Below, in pieces: positions 1 through 6,911 of a DNA stretch of 24,918 bases. The stretch comes from Peptoniphilus sp034090345 (GTDB lineage Bacteria > Bacillota > Clostridia > Tissierellales > Peptoniphilaceae). The notes under the pieces are model-generated. The model had not been told where the DNA came from. It was given only the letters and a program-made list of their open reading frames with translations, and ran no database searches. Location of the stretch: NCBI RefSeq assembly GCF_034090345.1, contig NZ_JAXDSS010000020.1, positions 1 through 24,918 on the forward strand, in the 5' to 3' direction. The translations under genes and the position numbers were made by a program. Each line of letters opens with the position of its first letter. Position 1 is the stretch's first letter.

Positions 1-522
1 TTTATAGTCGGTTCAAAACCTACTTATGATGCAGCTGTTGAAAAAGGTCTTGCAAATGAATCTGTACCTGTAGCTCACCACACACCCGTGATAATTACCC
101 AAAAAGGTAATGAAAATAACATAACCGGCTTAAAGGACTTAAATCAAGATGGTATAAAACTCGCTCTAGGGGATGCAGAAGCAAATGCCATAGGTAAAAC
201 TTCAGTAAAAATGTTCGAGAAAGCAGGTATAACTGACTATGAAAAAAATGTAGTTGTTAAAACAGCAACTGTAAACGAACTTTATCAAGCTATTAAGACA
301 GCTTCTGTAGATGCTGCCATTGTAACTAAAGATTCTGCATTTGGAAAAGATGACTTAGAAATAGTTGAAATTGAGCCTGAATTCTTAATAGACCAAGTTA
401 TTTCAATAGGTACTTTGAGTACAACTGAAAATCAAGAACTTTCTCAAAATTTTATAAACTTTATAAAATCTGATTCCGGAAACAGTGCCTTTGAAGAATT
501 TGGATTTAAAACTATAAAATAA
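1..522 (+). CDS. modA: ModA-like molybdate/tungstate ABC transporter substrate-binding protein (5' truncated)
   Basis: The frame is open from base 1, so the N-terminus (including any lipoprotein signal) lies outside the window. The GTG at 88 is only an internal valine codon. The visible 173 residues resemble the C-terminal lobe of ModA/WtpA-type periplasmic-binding proteins: a segment with HHTPVIITQKGN, then a GLKDL...KLALGDAEANAIGK stretch, then a KTATVNELYQAIKTASVDAAIVTKDSA segment. Such proteins capture oxyanions outside the membrane and deliver them to the permease. The TAA stop overlaps the next ATG (TAATG), so translation is probably coupled to the permease. The family call is supported by the permease and ATPase next door. 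Whether the ligand is molybdate or tungstate cannot be told from this half of the protein. Confidence 0.82.
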   Translation, partial: FIVGSKPTYDAAVEKGLANESVPVAHHTPVIITQKGNENNITGLKDLNQDGIKLALGDAEANAIGKTSVKMFEKAGITDYEKNVVVKTATVNELYQAIKTASVDAAIVTKDSAFGKDDLEIVEIEPEFLIDQVISIGTLSTTENQELSQNFINFIKSDSGNSAFEEFGFKTIK

Positions 523-1322
523 TGGATTGGTTATTTGAGAGAGTATCGAAAATACTTGTTATTTTTTCGGTACTCTTTATTATCACACCTTTTATTTTTA
601 TAATTTTTGAAGGTTTCAATTTCATAATATCTCTTCCGTTTCCACAAGAAATTGTTTTTTCAATTAAATTATCATTAAAAACTTCTATCTTGGCAACTTT
701 TATAGTTTCCCTAACTTCGGTTATAATTTCACGAAAAATACATTTCAGTTCTAAACATAGAGAAATTTTAAATTATGTATATGCATTTCCTCTCAGTATG
801 CCTCATTTGGTAAGTGGACTTGCTCTTATAACGCTATATGGTCACAACAATTTAGGCAAGTACTTGGAAATATTTAATATAGATTTCGTCTACACACCAT
901 CCGGAATAGTTCTTGCACTTTTTTTTATAAATTTACCATATGCAATAATTTTTCTAAATTCTGCTGTGGACTCTGTAGACGAGAGCATATTTTTTACAGC
1001 TAACAATCTTGGACTAAACAACTTTAAGGTGTTTATACACGTCTTAATTCCACTTATTAAACAACATATCATAACTATGGTGCTATTAATATTTTCAAGA
1101 TGTCTTGGAGAATTTGGAGCTGTTATGATGTTGGTTGGGGTTACGAGAATGAAGACTGAAACCCTTGCAACTTCTATATTTTTAAATATGACCACCGGAG
1201 ATTTTGATGTTGCCTGTGGAGTTGCAATAATCTTAATGTTAATAAATCTATTTATAAATTTAATGATTAAAATAATTGTAAAAGAGAAAAGTGTGGGTGA
1301 TAAAAATTTTTACTATAAATAA
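522..1322 (+). CDS. modB: ModB-type molybdate/tungstate ABC transporter permease
   Basis: A 266-residue, very hydrophobic protein with about six membrane-spanning stretches, the normal size for ModB/WtpB permeases of the BPD_transp_1 family. The cytoplasmic EAA-type loop that docks the ATPase is recognisable around residues 192-203 as CLGEFGAVMMLVG, close to the ALGEFGATMML form typical of molybdate permeases. The first residue overlaps the stop of the binding-protein gene. The 3' end overlaps the ATPase gene by about 26-32 bases, so the three genes are translationally coupled. It forms the membrane channel of an oxyanion importer. Family assignment is firm; substrate preference (molybdate or tungstate) is inferred from the motif and neighbours. 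Confidence 0.88.
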   Translation: MDWLFERVSKILVIFSVLFIITPFIFIIFEGFNFIISLPFPQEIVFSIKLSLKTSILATFIVSLTSVIISRKIHFSSKHREILNYVYAFPLSMPHLVSGLALITLYGHNNLGKYLEIFNIDFVYTPSGIVLALFFINLPYAIIFLNSAVDSVDESIFFTANNLGLNNFKVFIHVLIPLIKQHIITMVLLIFSRCLGEFGAVMMLVGVTRMKTETLATSIFLNMTTGDFDVACGVAIILMLINLFINLMIKIIVKEKSVGDKNFYYK

Positions 1323-1995
1323 TCTAAATCTTAATTTAAATGGCTTTAGTTTAAAAAACATATCTTTAAAATCCGATGCCAAAAATATTGTAATTTTAGG
1401 TCAGAGCGGAGGTGGAAAAACTGTTTTTTTAGAAACTATAGCTGGAAAATATCATCAAACAGGAGAAATAATACTAAATAATAGACATTTAGAAAGTGTA
1501 CCATCCTATGAAAAAAATATTTCTCTTGTATATCAACATTTCAACTTGTTTCCATTTTTAAATGTGTTTGAAAATATAATTTTTGCCCCTAAAATTTTAA
1601 AACAAAATAAATGTTTATACACAATTGAAGCTGAAAACCTGCTTAAAAAATTAAATATCTATTACTTAAAGGACAAACCTGTGCACAATCTATCAGGTGG
1701 CGAAAAGCAAAGAGTATCACTTTGTAGAGCTCTACTAAAAAAACCTGATTTACTCTTATTAGATGAGCCTTTCAGTGCTCTTGACTATATAAATAAAGAC
1801 TCTGCTAAACAAATAACCAAAGATATAATTTCAGAGCTTGGAATTGTAAGCATTTTAGTTACACACGATATTGAAGAATGTAAATGCTTTGCAGATGAAA
1901 TTTATTTTATGAAAAAAGGTGAACTTTCAGGCAAATTTTCGCCTGAAAGTTTTAATAAAATTATAGAGGAGAATAGAATTCATGAGTATATATAA
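1291..1995 (+). CDS. modC: ModC-type ABC transporter ATP-binding protein
   Basis: A compact ABC ATPase of up to 234 residues. Counted from GTG 1291, it shows Walker A GQSGGGKT (residues 37-44, Lys43), a Q-loop in LVYQHFNLFPF, the signature LSGGEKQRVSL, Walker B LLLLDEPFSALD and the switch histidine in LVTHDIEE. It lacks the C-terminal MOP/TOBE regulatory domain found in long ModC proteins (about 350 residues), so it resembles the short tungstate/molybdate ATPases. Start choice is open: GTG 1291 or GTG 1297. The AAAGAG at 1281-1286 is better spaced for 1297. It energises uptake through the ModB-like permease. The last codons contain a perfect hairpin (1923-1950), and the end overlaps the next gene by 14 bases. 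Confidence 0.88.
   Translation: MWVIKIFTINNLNLNLNGFSLKNISLKSDAKNIVILGQSGGGKTVFLETIAGKYHQTGEIILNNRHLESVPSYEKNISLVYQHFNLFPFLNVFENIIFAPKILKQNKCLYTIEAENLLKKLNIYYLKDKPVHNLSGGEKQRVSLCRALLKKPDLLLLDEPFSALDYINKDSAKQITKDIISELGIVSILVTHDIEECKCFADEIYFMKKGELSGKFSPESFNKIIEENRIHEYI
1923..1953 (+). repeat. Perfect 10-bp hairpin with a short T-run inside the modC 3' end
   Basis: ACTTTCAGGC (1923-1932) pairs perfectly with GCCTGAAAGT (1941-1950) across an 8-base loop, and four Ts follow. It lies within the modC frame, encoding about LSGKFSPES, and just before the ribosome binding site of the next gene. It could act as a weak intrinsic terminator or RNA-processing/stability element between the transporter genes and the DUF364 gene. 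No function is shown by the sequence alone. Confidence 0.5.
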
Positions 1996-2713
1996 AATTT
2001 TGATGAATTATTTTTTAAATTTGATATCTGAACATAATCTTGATGATGAAGAAATATTTGTTTCTCTAAAATCTTTAACTGAAGAAGAAGCTATAGGTAT
2101 AACCAAAAGAAAAGATTTTCCTCTACTTAATGGAAAAGAAGTTTTAATTGAGGCAAATTTTAAAAATTCACTTGGACAAGCTTTTACAAGTTCACGTTCT
2201 GCACTATCTATTAAATTATCCGATGTAAGAAATTTAGATATAGAAAATAACAATTATGACATTGCCATTTTTATATCTATTTTAAATTCAGTTATGAAAT
2301 ACTTAGGATTGATATCAAATACCGTTCACTGTAAAAATGAAGATCCTGAATTATGTGCTGAACAAATAGCTAATTTTTTAAGTGCTGATTTATCTAAAAA
2401 CATACTTTTAATCGGCTACCAACCAGCTTTTATAGATAAACTTTCATCAGCCGGATACAATCTTAGAGTTTTAGATTTAAATGTAGACAACATAGGAGAA
2501 TTTAGATATGGAATCAAAATAGAAGATGGCAATTTATTTAAAGAGGCAATAAGTTGGGCCAATATAATACTCTGTACAGGTTCTACTATAGGAAATAGAA
2601 GTATTATGAACTTCTTAAATTTAGAAAATAAAGAAGTATATTTCTACGGAACTACAATTGCAGGCCCTTCTAAAATTTTAAATTTAAAAAGACTTTGTTT
2701 CATGTCAAATTAA
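1982..2713 (+). CDS. DUF4213/DUF364-type protein (putative metal-chelation domain)
   Basis: A 243-residue soluble protein. The layout matches an N-terminal DUF4213-like part (about 10-90, with PLLNGKEVLIEANFKN) and a C-terminal DUF364 Rossmann-like part (about 110-240). Recognisable elements are HCKNEDPELCAEQIA (His116, Cys117, Cys125), a glycine-containing strand-turn ILLIGYQPAF (141-150), CTGSTIGN (198-205) and a closing YFYGTTIAGPS. Pfam describes DUF364 as a putative heavy-metal chelation domain; its biochemistry is not established. The gene overlaps modC by 14 bases and has its own AGGAG (1967-1971), so it is the last gene of the transporter operon. Its place beside an oxyanion importer suggests a job in handling molybdate, tungstate or their cofactor (inference). 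Confidence 0.72.
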   Translation: MSIYKILMNYFLNLISEHNLDDEEIFVSLKSLTEEEAIGITKRKDFPLLNGKEVLIEANFKNSLGQAFTSSRSALSIKLSDVRNLDIENNNYDIAIFISILNSVMKYLGLISNTVHCKNEDPELCAEQIANFLSADLSKNILLIGYQPAFIDKLSSAGYNLRVLDLNVDNIGEFRYGIKIEDGNLFKEAISWANIILCTGSTIGNRSIMNFLNLENKEVYFYGTTIAGPSKILNLKRLCFMSN

Positions 2714-2728
2714 TATTTTTTATTATAG

Positions 2729-2785
2729 ATACACTTAAAACAAGTTTATAAGCCTTTTGACTTGTTGATAAGTGTATTTTTTTTT
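2729..2785 (+). terminator. Rho-independent terminator of the mod operon
   Basis: ATACACTTA (2729-2737) pairs with TAAGTGTAT (2769-2777). The stem continues after a small internal bulge with ACAAGT pairing to ACTTGT, closed by a loop, and is followed by a nine-T run (2777-2785). It starts 16 bases after the stop of the DUF364 gene. The 3' arm also carries a TGTTGATAA DnaA-box-like 9-mer (2763-2771), so the terminator abuts or overlaps the origin. Confidence 0.85.
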
Positions 2786-2796
2786 GTTAAAATATA

Positions 2797-3034
2797 TGTG
2801 GATAAATTTTTGTGACTGTTTATATTAAAATTGTTGTTTATAAGTAGGGTTATCCACATTTTGTTGATAGAATGTTGATAAACTCTATTTTTTAAACTTA
2901 TTTTGTTTAAATAGCTATATTCCAGTGGTTATTTTTTCCACAACCAATAATATTAATTTAAAATTAATCAATATATTATCTACAATTGTGTATAACATTA
3001 TACATATTTTTTTATCAACAAATACTTTTCAACA
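2797..3034. other. oriC: oriC, upstream part: DnaA-box cluster before dnaA
   Basis: This accounts for most of the gene-free 2714-3043 interval. Perfect consensus DnaA boxes are TGTGGATAA (2797-2805, reverse) and TTATCCACA (2850-2858, forward). Near-consensus sites are TGTTGATAG (2862-2870), TGTTGATAA (2873-2881), TTTTCCACA (2934-2942), TTATCTACA (2976-2984), TGTGTATAA (2987-2995, reverse TTATACACA), TTATCAACA (3012-3020) and TTTTCAACA (3026-3034). The sequence between them is extremely AT-rich. Dense mixed-orientation boxes directly before dnaA are characteristic of the initiator-binding region of bipartite Bacillota origins. The dnaA promoter must lie here too, which would allow DnaA autoregulation, but I could not pick a convincing -35/-10 pair. 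Confidence 0.9.
2989..3004. promoter_or_regulatory. Palindrome TGTATAACATTATACA upstream of dnaA
   Basis: Two 7-base arms, TGTATAA and TTATACA, are separated by CA and centred 47 bases before the dnaA start codon. The left arm overlaps a DnaA-box-like site (2987-2995). The symmetry fits an operator for a dimeric repressor or a pair of opposed DnaA contacts, but AT-rich sequence gives such palindromes by chance fairly often. Confidence 0.35.
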
Positions 3035-3043
3035 GGAGGAATT

Positions 3044-4378
3044 ATGGACCCACTATTCAACTTATGGAATAGAGTTATGAGTGTTCTTGAACGTCAATCC
3101 ATGAGTCAAGTTTCATTCGATACTTGGTTTAAAGATATGAAACTAAAAGATATCGATGAAGACAATAAAATCTTCTATGTTTTAGTTACATCGGACTTTA
3201 TAAAACATAGGATTGAAAACAATCCTTCACAACTAAGAACTCTTAAAAAATGTATAAAAGACGTAATGGATGAAGATTATGACGTTAGAATCTTAACCGG
3301 TAATGAATCTCCGGTTAAAACACAATCTGATAACTTTTTACCTGAATCTAGATTAAATCCAAAATATGTCTTTGAAAATTTCGTAGTAGGCAAGAGCAAC
3401 GAATTTGCTCATGCAGCAAGTCTATCAGTAGCTGAAAACTACAAAGATCCATCAATGGCGCATTCAAATCCGCTTTTCTTATATGGTGGAGTAGGACTTG
3501 GAAAAACACATTTAATGCAGGCTATTGGACATTTTATAAATCAAATGGACTCGTCTAAAAAAATTCTGTATGTAACAAGTGAACAGTTTACAAATGAGCT
3601 GATTAACTCAATTCAAACTAATAAAAATGAGCAATTCAGAAACAAATACAGAAAAGTTGACCTCTTATTAATAGATGATATCCAATTTATAGCCGATAAA
3701 GATAGAACTCAAGAAGAGTTTTTTCATACTTTTAATGAACTACACGGCTCAAATAAACAAATTGTACTCACATCAGATAAGCCCCCTAAAGAAATAAAAG
3801 CTTTAGAAGAACGTTTAATATCAAGATTCGCATGGGGTCTTGTGGTTGACATACAAGCTCCGGATTTAGAAACTAGAATTGCAATATTGAGGTCTAAAGC
3901 TGATTCTGAGGGATATGATGTACCTGCAAATGTAATAAATTTTATAGCTGAAAATGTAAAAAGTAACATAAGAGAATTAGAAGGTGCTCTTTCTCGTGTA
4001 ATGGCATATTCTAAACTGACAACCGGTGTAATAACCGAGCAAACTGCCGCAATAGTTCTTAAAGATATCTATAATACTAAAAAAGAAAAGGTAATAGATG
4101 TAAATTTAATAAAAGAATTTGTAGGTAAACACTACCATGTCACAGTAGATGAACTAAATTCTAAGAAGAGAACTAAAAACATAGCTTATCCAAGACAAAT
4201 AGCCATGTATATAACAAGAGAACTAACAGAACTGTCTCTTCCAAAAATAGGTGAGGAATTTGGCGGACGCGACCATACAACAGTAATACATGCATATAAT
4301 AAAATTGAAAAAGATATGGATCAAGATACATCTTTTAAAATAAGGATAAATAATTTAATAAAAGAGATTAAAGAATAG
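3044..4378 (+). CDS. dnaA: Chromosomal replication initiator protein DnaA
   Basis: 444 residues, the usual DnaA length. Domain I (about 1-80) begins with LWNRVMSVLERQ and includes SFDTWFKDM. A short linker is followed by the AAA+ module with Walker A GGVGLGKTH (148-156, Lys154) and Walker B LLLIDDIQF (Asp211, Asp212). The C-terminal DNA-binding domain ends with the DnaA signature around GGRDHTTVIHAYNKI. The protein binds 9-bp boxes, oligomerises in the ATP form and melts the origin. The start is supported by a strong AGGAGG (3034-3039). Box clusters lie on both sides of the gene. It is separated from dnaN by 157 bases that hold the unwinding region, so the two may be transcribed separately or by read-through. 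Confidence 0.99.
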   Translation: MDPLFNLWNRVMSVLERQSMSQVSFDTWFKDMKLKDIDEDNKIFYVLVTSDFIKHRIENNPSQLRTLKKCIKDVMDEDYDVRILTGNESPVKTQSDNFLPESRLNPKYVFENFVVGKSNEFAHAASLSVAENYKDPSMAHSNPLFLYGGVGLGKTHLMQAIGHFINQMDSSKKILYVTSEQFTNELINSIQTNKNEQFRNKYRKVDLLLIDDIQFIADKDRTQEEFFHTFNELHGSNKQIVLTSDKPPKEIKALEERLISRFAWGLVVDIQAPDLETRIAILRSKADSEGYDVPANVINFIAENVKSNIRELEGALSRVMAYSKLTTGVITEQTAAIVLKDIYNTKKEKVIDVNLIKEFVGKHYHVTVDELNSKKRTKNIAYPRQIAMYITRELTELSLPKIGEEFGGRDHTTVIHAYNKIEKDMDQDTSFKIRINNLIKEIKE

Positions 4379-4379
4379 T

Positions 4380-4513
4380 TGTTGATAAGTGAATTTTAAT
4401 TTAAATGTTATCAACATGTTATTAATTTAAATTTTTTCGATGTTTTAATGATAAATCGACTTATACACAAATTAACAAGCCCTACTACTATTATTATCTA
4501 TCTAAAATATAAT
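4380..4513. other. oriC: oriC, downstream part: DnaA boxes and DnaA-trio unwinding element
   Basis: The dnaA-dnaN gap holds TGTTGATAA (4380-4388), TTATCAACA (4408-4416) and TTATACACA (4461-4469). After the last box come AATTAACAA, a GC cluster GCC(C) at 4479-4482, and then the in-phase trinucleotides CTA-CTA-CTA-TTA-TTA (4482-4496), running into AT-only sequence up to 4513. This order (DnaA box, GC cluster, repeated CTA/TTA on this strand, i.e. 3'-GAT/AAT on the other) is the basal unwinding architecture described for Bacillus subtilis, where DnaA filaments engage the DnaA-trio single strand. It therefore predicts the site of initial duplex opening. Function is inferred from sequence layout. 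Confidence 0.85.
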
Positions 4514-4535
4514 AGGGCATTAAAAAGGAGACTTT

Positions 4536-5624
4536 ATGAAACTCAAAGTAAGTAGAAAAGAATTTGTAAAAGCTATACAAATTGCTCAAAGAGCAATATC
4601 TCTTAGAAGCACAATTCAAATCTTAGAGGGTATACTTTTAAAGGCTAAAGATAATGAAATAGTTTTAATTTCTTCTGATACTGAAATAACTATTAAGACT
4701 TCAATTACTGCAATTGTTATGGAAGAAGGAGAAATAGTAGTAAATTCGAGATTATTTGGAGATATAATAAGAAAATTTCAAGGTGAGACAATTGATATAA
4801 ATTTAGATGGAACTTCAATGAACTTAAAATGTGAAAAATCAAATTTTAACATTCAATGTCAATTACCTGATGAGTATCCAATGTTACCTATAGTTGAAAA
4901 AAATAATACATTTAATATTTCGTCTCAAGAACTTAGCGATTCAGTTAAGAAAACATCTTTTGCAGTTTCTATGGATGAAACAAGAATGGTATTTACAGGT
5001 GTCTTAATGGATTTAAGCCCTACAAAGATAAATTTTGTAGCTCTTGATGGATTTAGAATGTCACTTAAAACAGTAAATAATCCTAATGAGAATACAACTT
5101 CAGCAATTATTCCGGCTAGAACTTTAAATGAACTTGTAAAAGTTTTAGAAGATGAAGATGTGAATGTATGTATTTCAAGAAATATGGCTCTTTTCAAAAC
5201 TAAGACTACAGAAGTTTACACAACTCTTCTAAGTGGTGAATTTTTTAAATACCAAGGTCTTATAACTGAATCTCATACTACAATTTGCACTGTGCAAAGA
5301 GCAAATTTACAATCGGCTCTTGAAAGAGCAAGCTTGCTTGCCAAAGAAGATAGAGCAAATCTTGTAAAATTTGAAATTGAAGATGGATTTATAAAAATAT
5401 CATCTAATTCTGAAATAGGAAATGTTGAAGAAATTGTGGAATCTGAAGTTGAAGGTGGAAGTTTAAAAATTGCATTTAATTCAAAATACTTATTAGATGG
5501 AATAAAAATTATGGAATCAGAAGAAGTCAGACTTTATTTCACAGACTCGGTTAATCCTTGCATAATAAGAGAAGATGATGAAGATTATCTATATCTAGTA
5601 CTTCCTGTAAGACTTGCAAAGTAG
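4536..5624 (+). CDS. dnaN: DNA polymerase III beta subunit (sliding clamp)
   Basis: 362 residues with the three repeated clamp folds expected of bacterial beta (about 1-120, 121-245, 246-362). It begins MKLKVSRKEFVKAIQIAQRA and ends with CIIREDDEDYLYLVLPVRLAK, close to the YLYLILPVR-type C-terminus of the family. As a ring dimer it encircles DNA and tethers polymerase III, MutS/MutL, ligase and other partners. The start is fixed by AAGGAG (4525-4530) with good spacing. It opens the dnaN-yaaA-recF-gyrB-gyrA run; yaaA starts only 8 bases after the stop. Confidence 0.99.
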   Translation: MKLKVSRKEFVKAIQIAQRAISLRSTIQILEGILLKAKDNEIVLISSDTEITIKTSITAIVMEEGEIVVNSRLFGDIIRKFQGETIDINLDGTSMNLKCEKSNFNIQCQLPDEYPMLPIVEKNNTFNISSQELSDSVKKTSFAVSMDETRMVFTGVLMDLSPTKINFVALDGFRMSLKTVNNPNENTTSAIIPARTLNELVKVLEDEDVNVCISRNMALFKTKTTEVYTTLLSGEFFKYQGLITESHTTICTVQRANLQSALERASLLAKEDRANLVKFEIEDGFIKISSNSEIGNVEEIVESEVEGGSLKIAFNSKYLLDGIKIMESEEVRLYFTDSVNPCIIREDDEDYLYLVLPVRLAK

Positions 5625-5632
5625 GTAATGAA

Positions 5633-5833
5633 ATGAAAAATGGATATATCAAATTAGATTCTTTCTTAAAGTACAAAAACTTGGTTGGAAGTGGTGGAGA
5701 AGCCAAGATGTTAATACAAGAAGGACTTGTAAAAGTTAATTCTGAAGTAGAGAAAAGACGTGGTAGAAAACTTGTAAAGGGAGATCGTGTTGAGTTTGAT
5801 TCAGAAGAATTTATAGTAGATATGGTAGAATGA
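5633..5833 (+). CDS. yaaA: S4-domain RNA-binding protein YaaA/RlbA family
   Basis: A 66-residue protein made almost wholly of an S4-type fold: YIKLDSFLKYKNLVGSGGEAKMLIQEG...VNSEVEKRRGRKLVKGDRVEF. It matches the small S4 proteins found between dnaN and recF in most Bacillota. The family is predicted to bind structured RNA, possibly in ribosome or translation quality control; its role is not settled. The stop overlaps the recF start in ATGA (5830-5833). There is no strong Shine-Dalgarno, in line with translation coupled to dnaN. Confidence 0.93.
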   Translation: MKNGYIKLDSFLKYKNLVGSGGEAKMLIQEGLVKVNSEVEKRRGRKLVKGDRVEFDSEEFIVDMVE

Positions 5834-6888
5834 AGATAGACAGATTAGAACTTACTAATTTTAGAAATTATCAAAGTTTTGAGATAGAACCTAGCGATGG
5901 AATAAATTTAATATTAGGTAGAAATGCAATAGGAAAGACAAACTTATTAGAAGCTATATACTTTATAACAGTTGGAAAGAGTTTTAGGACTTTAAAAACC
6001 AATGAAATGATAAGATTGGGAGAGAACTCAGCTAATATAAGAGCTACTGTAGAAAGTGGAGGATATTCAGATGAGCTTGAAATAATATTAAATTTAAATC
6101 AGAAGAATGAATATATAATGAATTTGGATTCTATAAATATAAAAAACTACACTGGGGATTTTTCGTGTGTAATATTTTCACCAAATGATCTAAATATGAT
6201 AAAATTATCACCTGGTGAAAGAAGAAAATATATTGATTCTTTAATAGAAAAAATAAGTCCTGTATATAAATATAATTTAGCTAAATATAGAAAAATACTT
6301 TTTGAAAGAAATAAACTATTAAAGAGGCCTGATGAAGAATTACTAAAAGTTTATGACTTTCAGCTTGCGTCGTATGGTGTGAAGATACTTTTTGAAAGAC
6401 TTAAGTATATTAAGGAAATTGAAGAATTTGCAAAAAATCACTATGCAAGACTTTCTCAAGGTTCTGAATTAAAAATAACTTATCTTTCAACTGTTAAATT
6501 TTCAAAAGATAAAATGGAACAAGCGTTTATGAAAATTTTGTTGGAGCAGAGAGAAAAGGATTTTGAAAGTAGATTTACAACTGTAGGACCACACAGAGAT
6601 GATTTAGATTTTAAAATAAATGAAATGTCTGCAAAAAGTTTTGCGTCTCAAGGTGAAACTAGAAGTATAGTGCTGGCGCTTAAACTTGCCGAGATGGATG
6701 TTCTTGAGAAATTTAACAAGAGAAGACCAATATTACTCTTAGATGATGTGTTTTCAGAACTTGATAAGACAAGGGCTATGTATCTTTCTCAAAGTTTAGA
6801 TAATATGCAGACTTTTATAACTAGCACAAATTTGAATGAAGATAGTTTTTTTATTGATTCAAATAAAATTAACGTAGAACGACTTTAA
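5830..6888 (+). CDS. recF: DNA replication and repair protein RecF
   Basis: 352 residues, the usual RecF size. It shows an N-terminal MKIDRLELTNFRNYQSFEIE, Walker A GRNAIGKTN (30-38, Lys36), an ABC/SMC-type signature in FASQGETRSIVLALKLAE and Walker B PILLLDDVFSELD. RecF is an SMC-like ATPase that works with RecO and RecR to load RecA at gaps and stalled forks. The gene starts inside the yaaA stop codon, and gyrB begins 23 bases after its end. The YaaB/RemB gene found between recF and gyrB in Bacillus is absent here. Confidence 0.98.
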   Translation: MKIDRLELTNFRNYQSFEIEPSDGINLILGRNAIGKTNLLEAIYFITVGKSFRTLKTNEMIRLGENSANIRATVESGGYSDELEIILNLNQKNEYIMNLDSINIKNYTGDFSCVIFSPNDLNMIKLSPGERRKYIDSLIEKISPVYKYNLAKYRKILFERNKLLKRPDEELLKVYDFQLASYGVKILFERLKYIKEIEEFAKNHYARLSQGSELKITYLSTVKFSKDKMEQAFMKILLEQREKDFESRFTTVGPHRDDLDFKINEMSAKSFASQGETRSIVLALKLAEMDVLEKFNKRRPILLLDDVFSELDKTRAMYLSQSLDNMQTFITSTNLNEDSFFIDSNKINVERL

Positions 6889-6911
6889 ACTGTTATGAAC
6901 AGGAGAATTAA

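Noticed and set aside
88..522. A complete 144-residue protein starting at GTG 88
   Set aside because: The same frame is open from base 1 and the upstream residues continue the binding-protein fold, so the GTG is an internal codon of a truncated gene.
4398..4437. Hairpin AATTTAAAT...ATTTAAATT followed by Ts after dnaA as a dnaA terminator
   Set aside because: The stem is only A-T pairs and the loop holds a DnaA box; it is better explained as origin AT-rich sequence.
4479..4518. GCCCTA/TAGGGC inverted repeat as a transcription terminator before dnaN
   Set aside because: The stem is six pairs with a 28-base loop and no T-run. The left arm coincides with the GC cluster and trio of the unwinding region.
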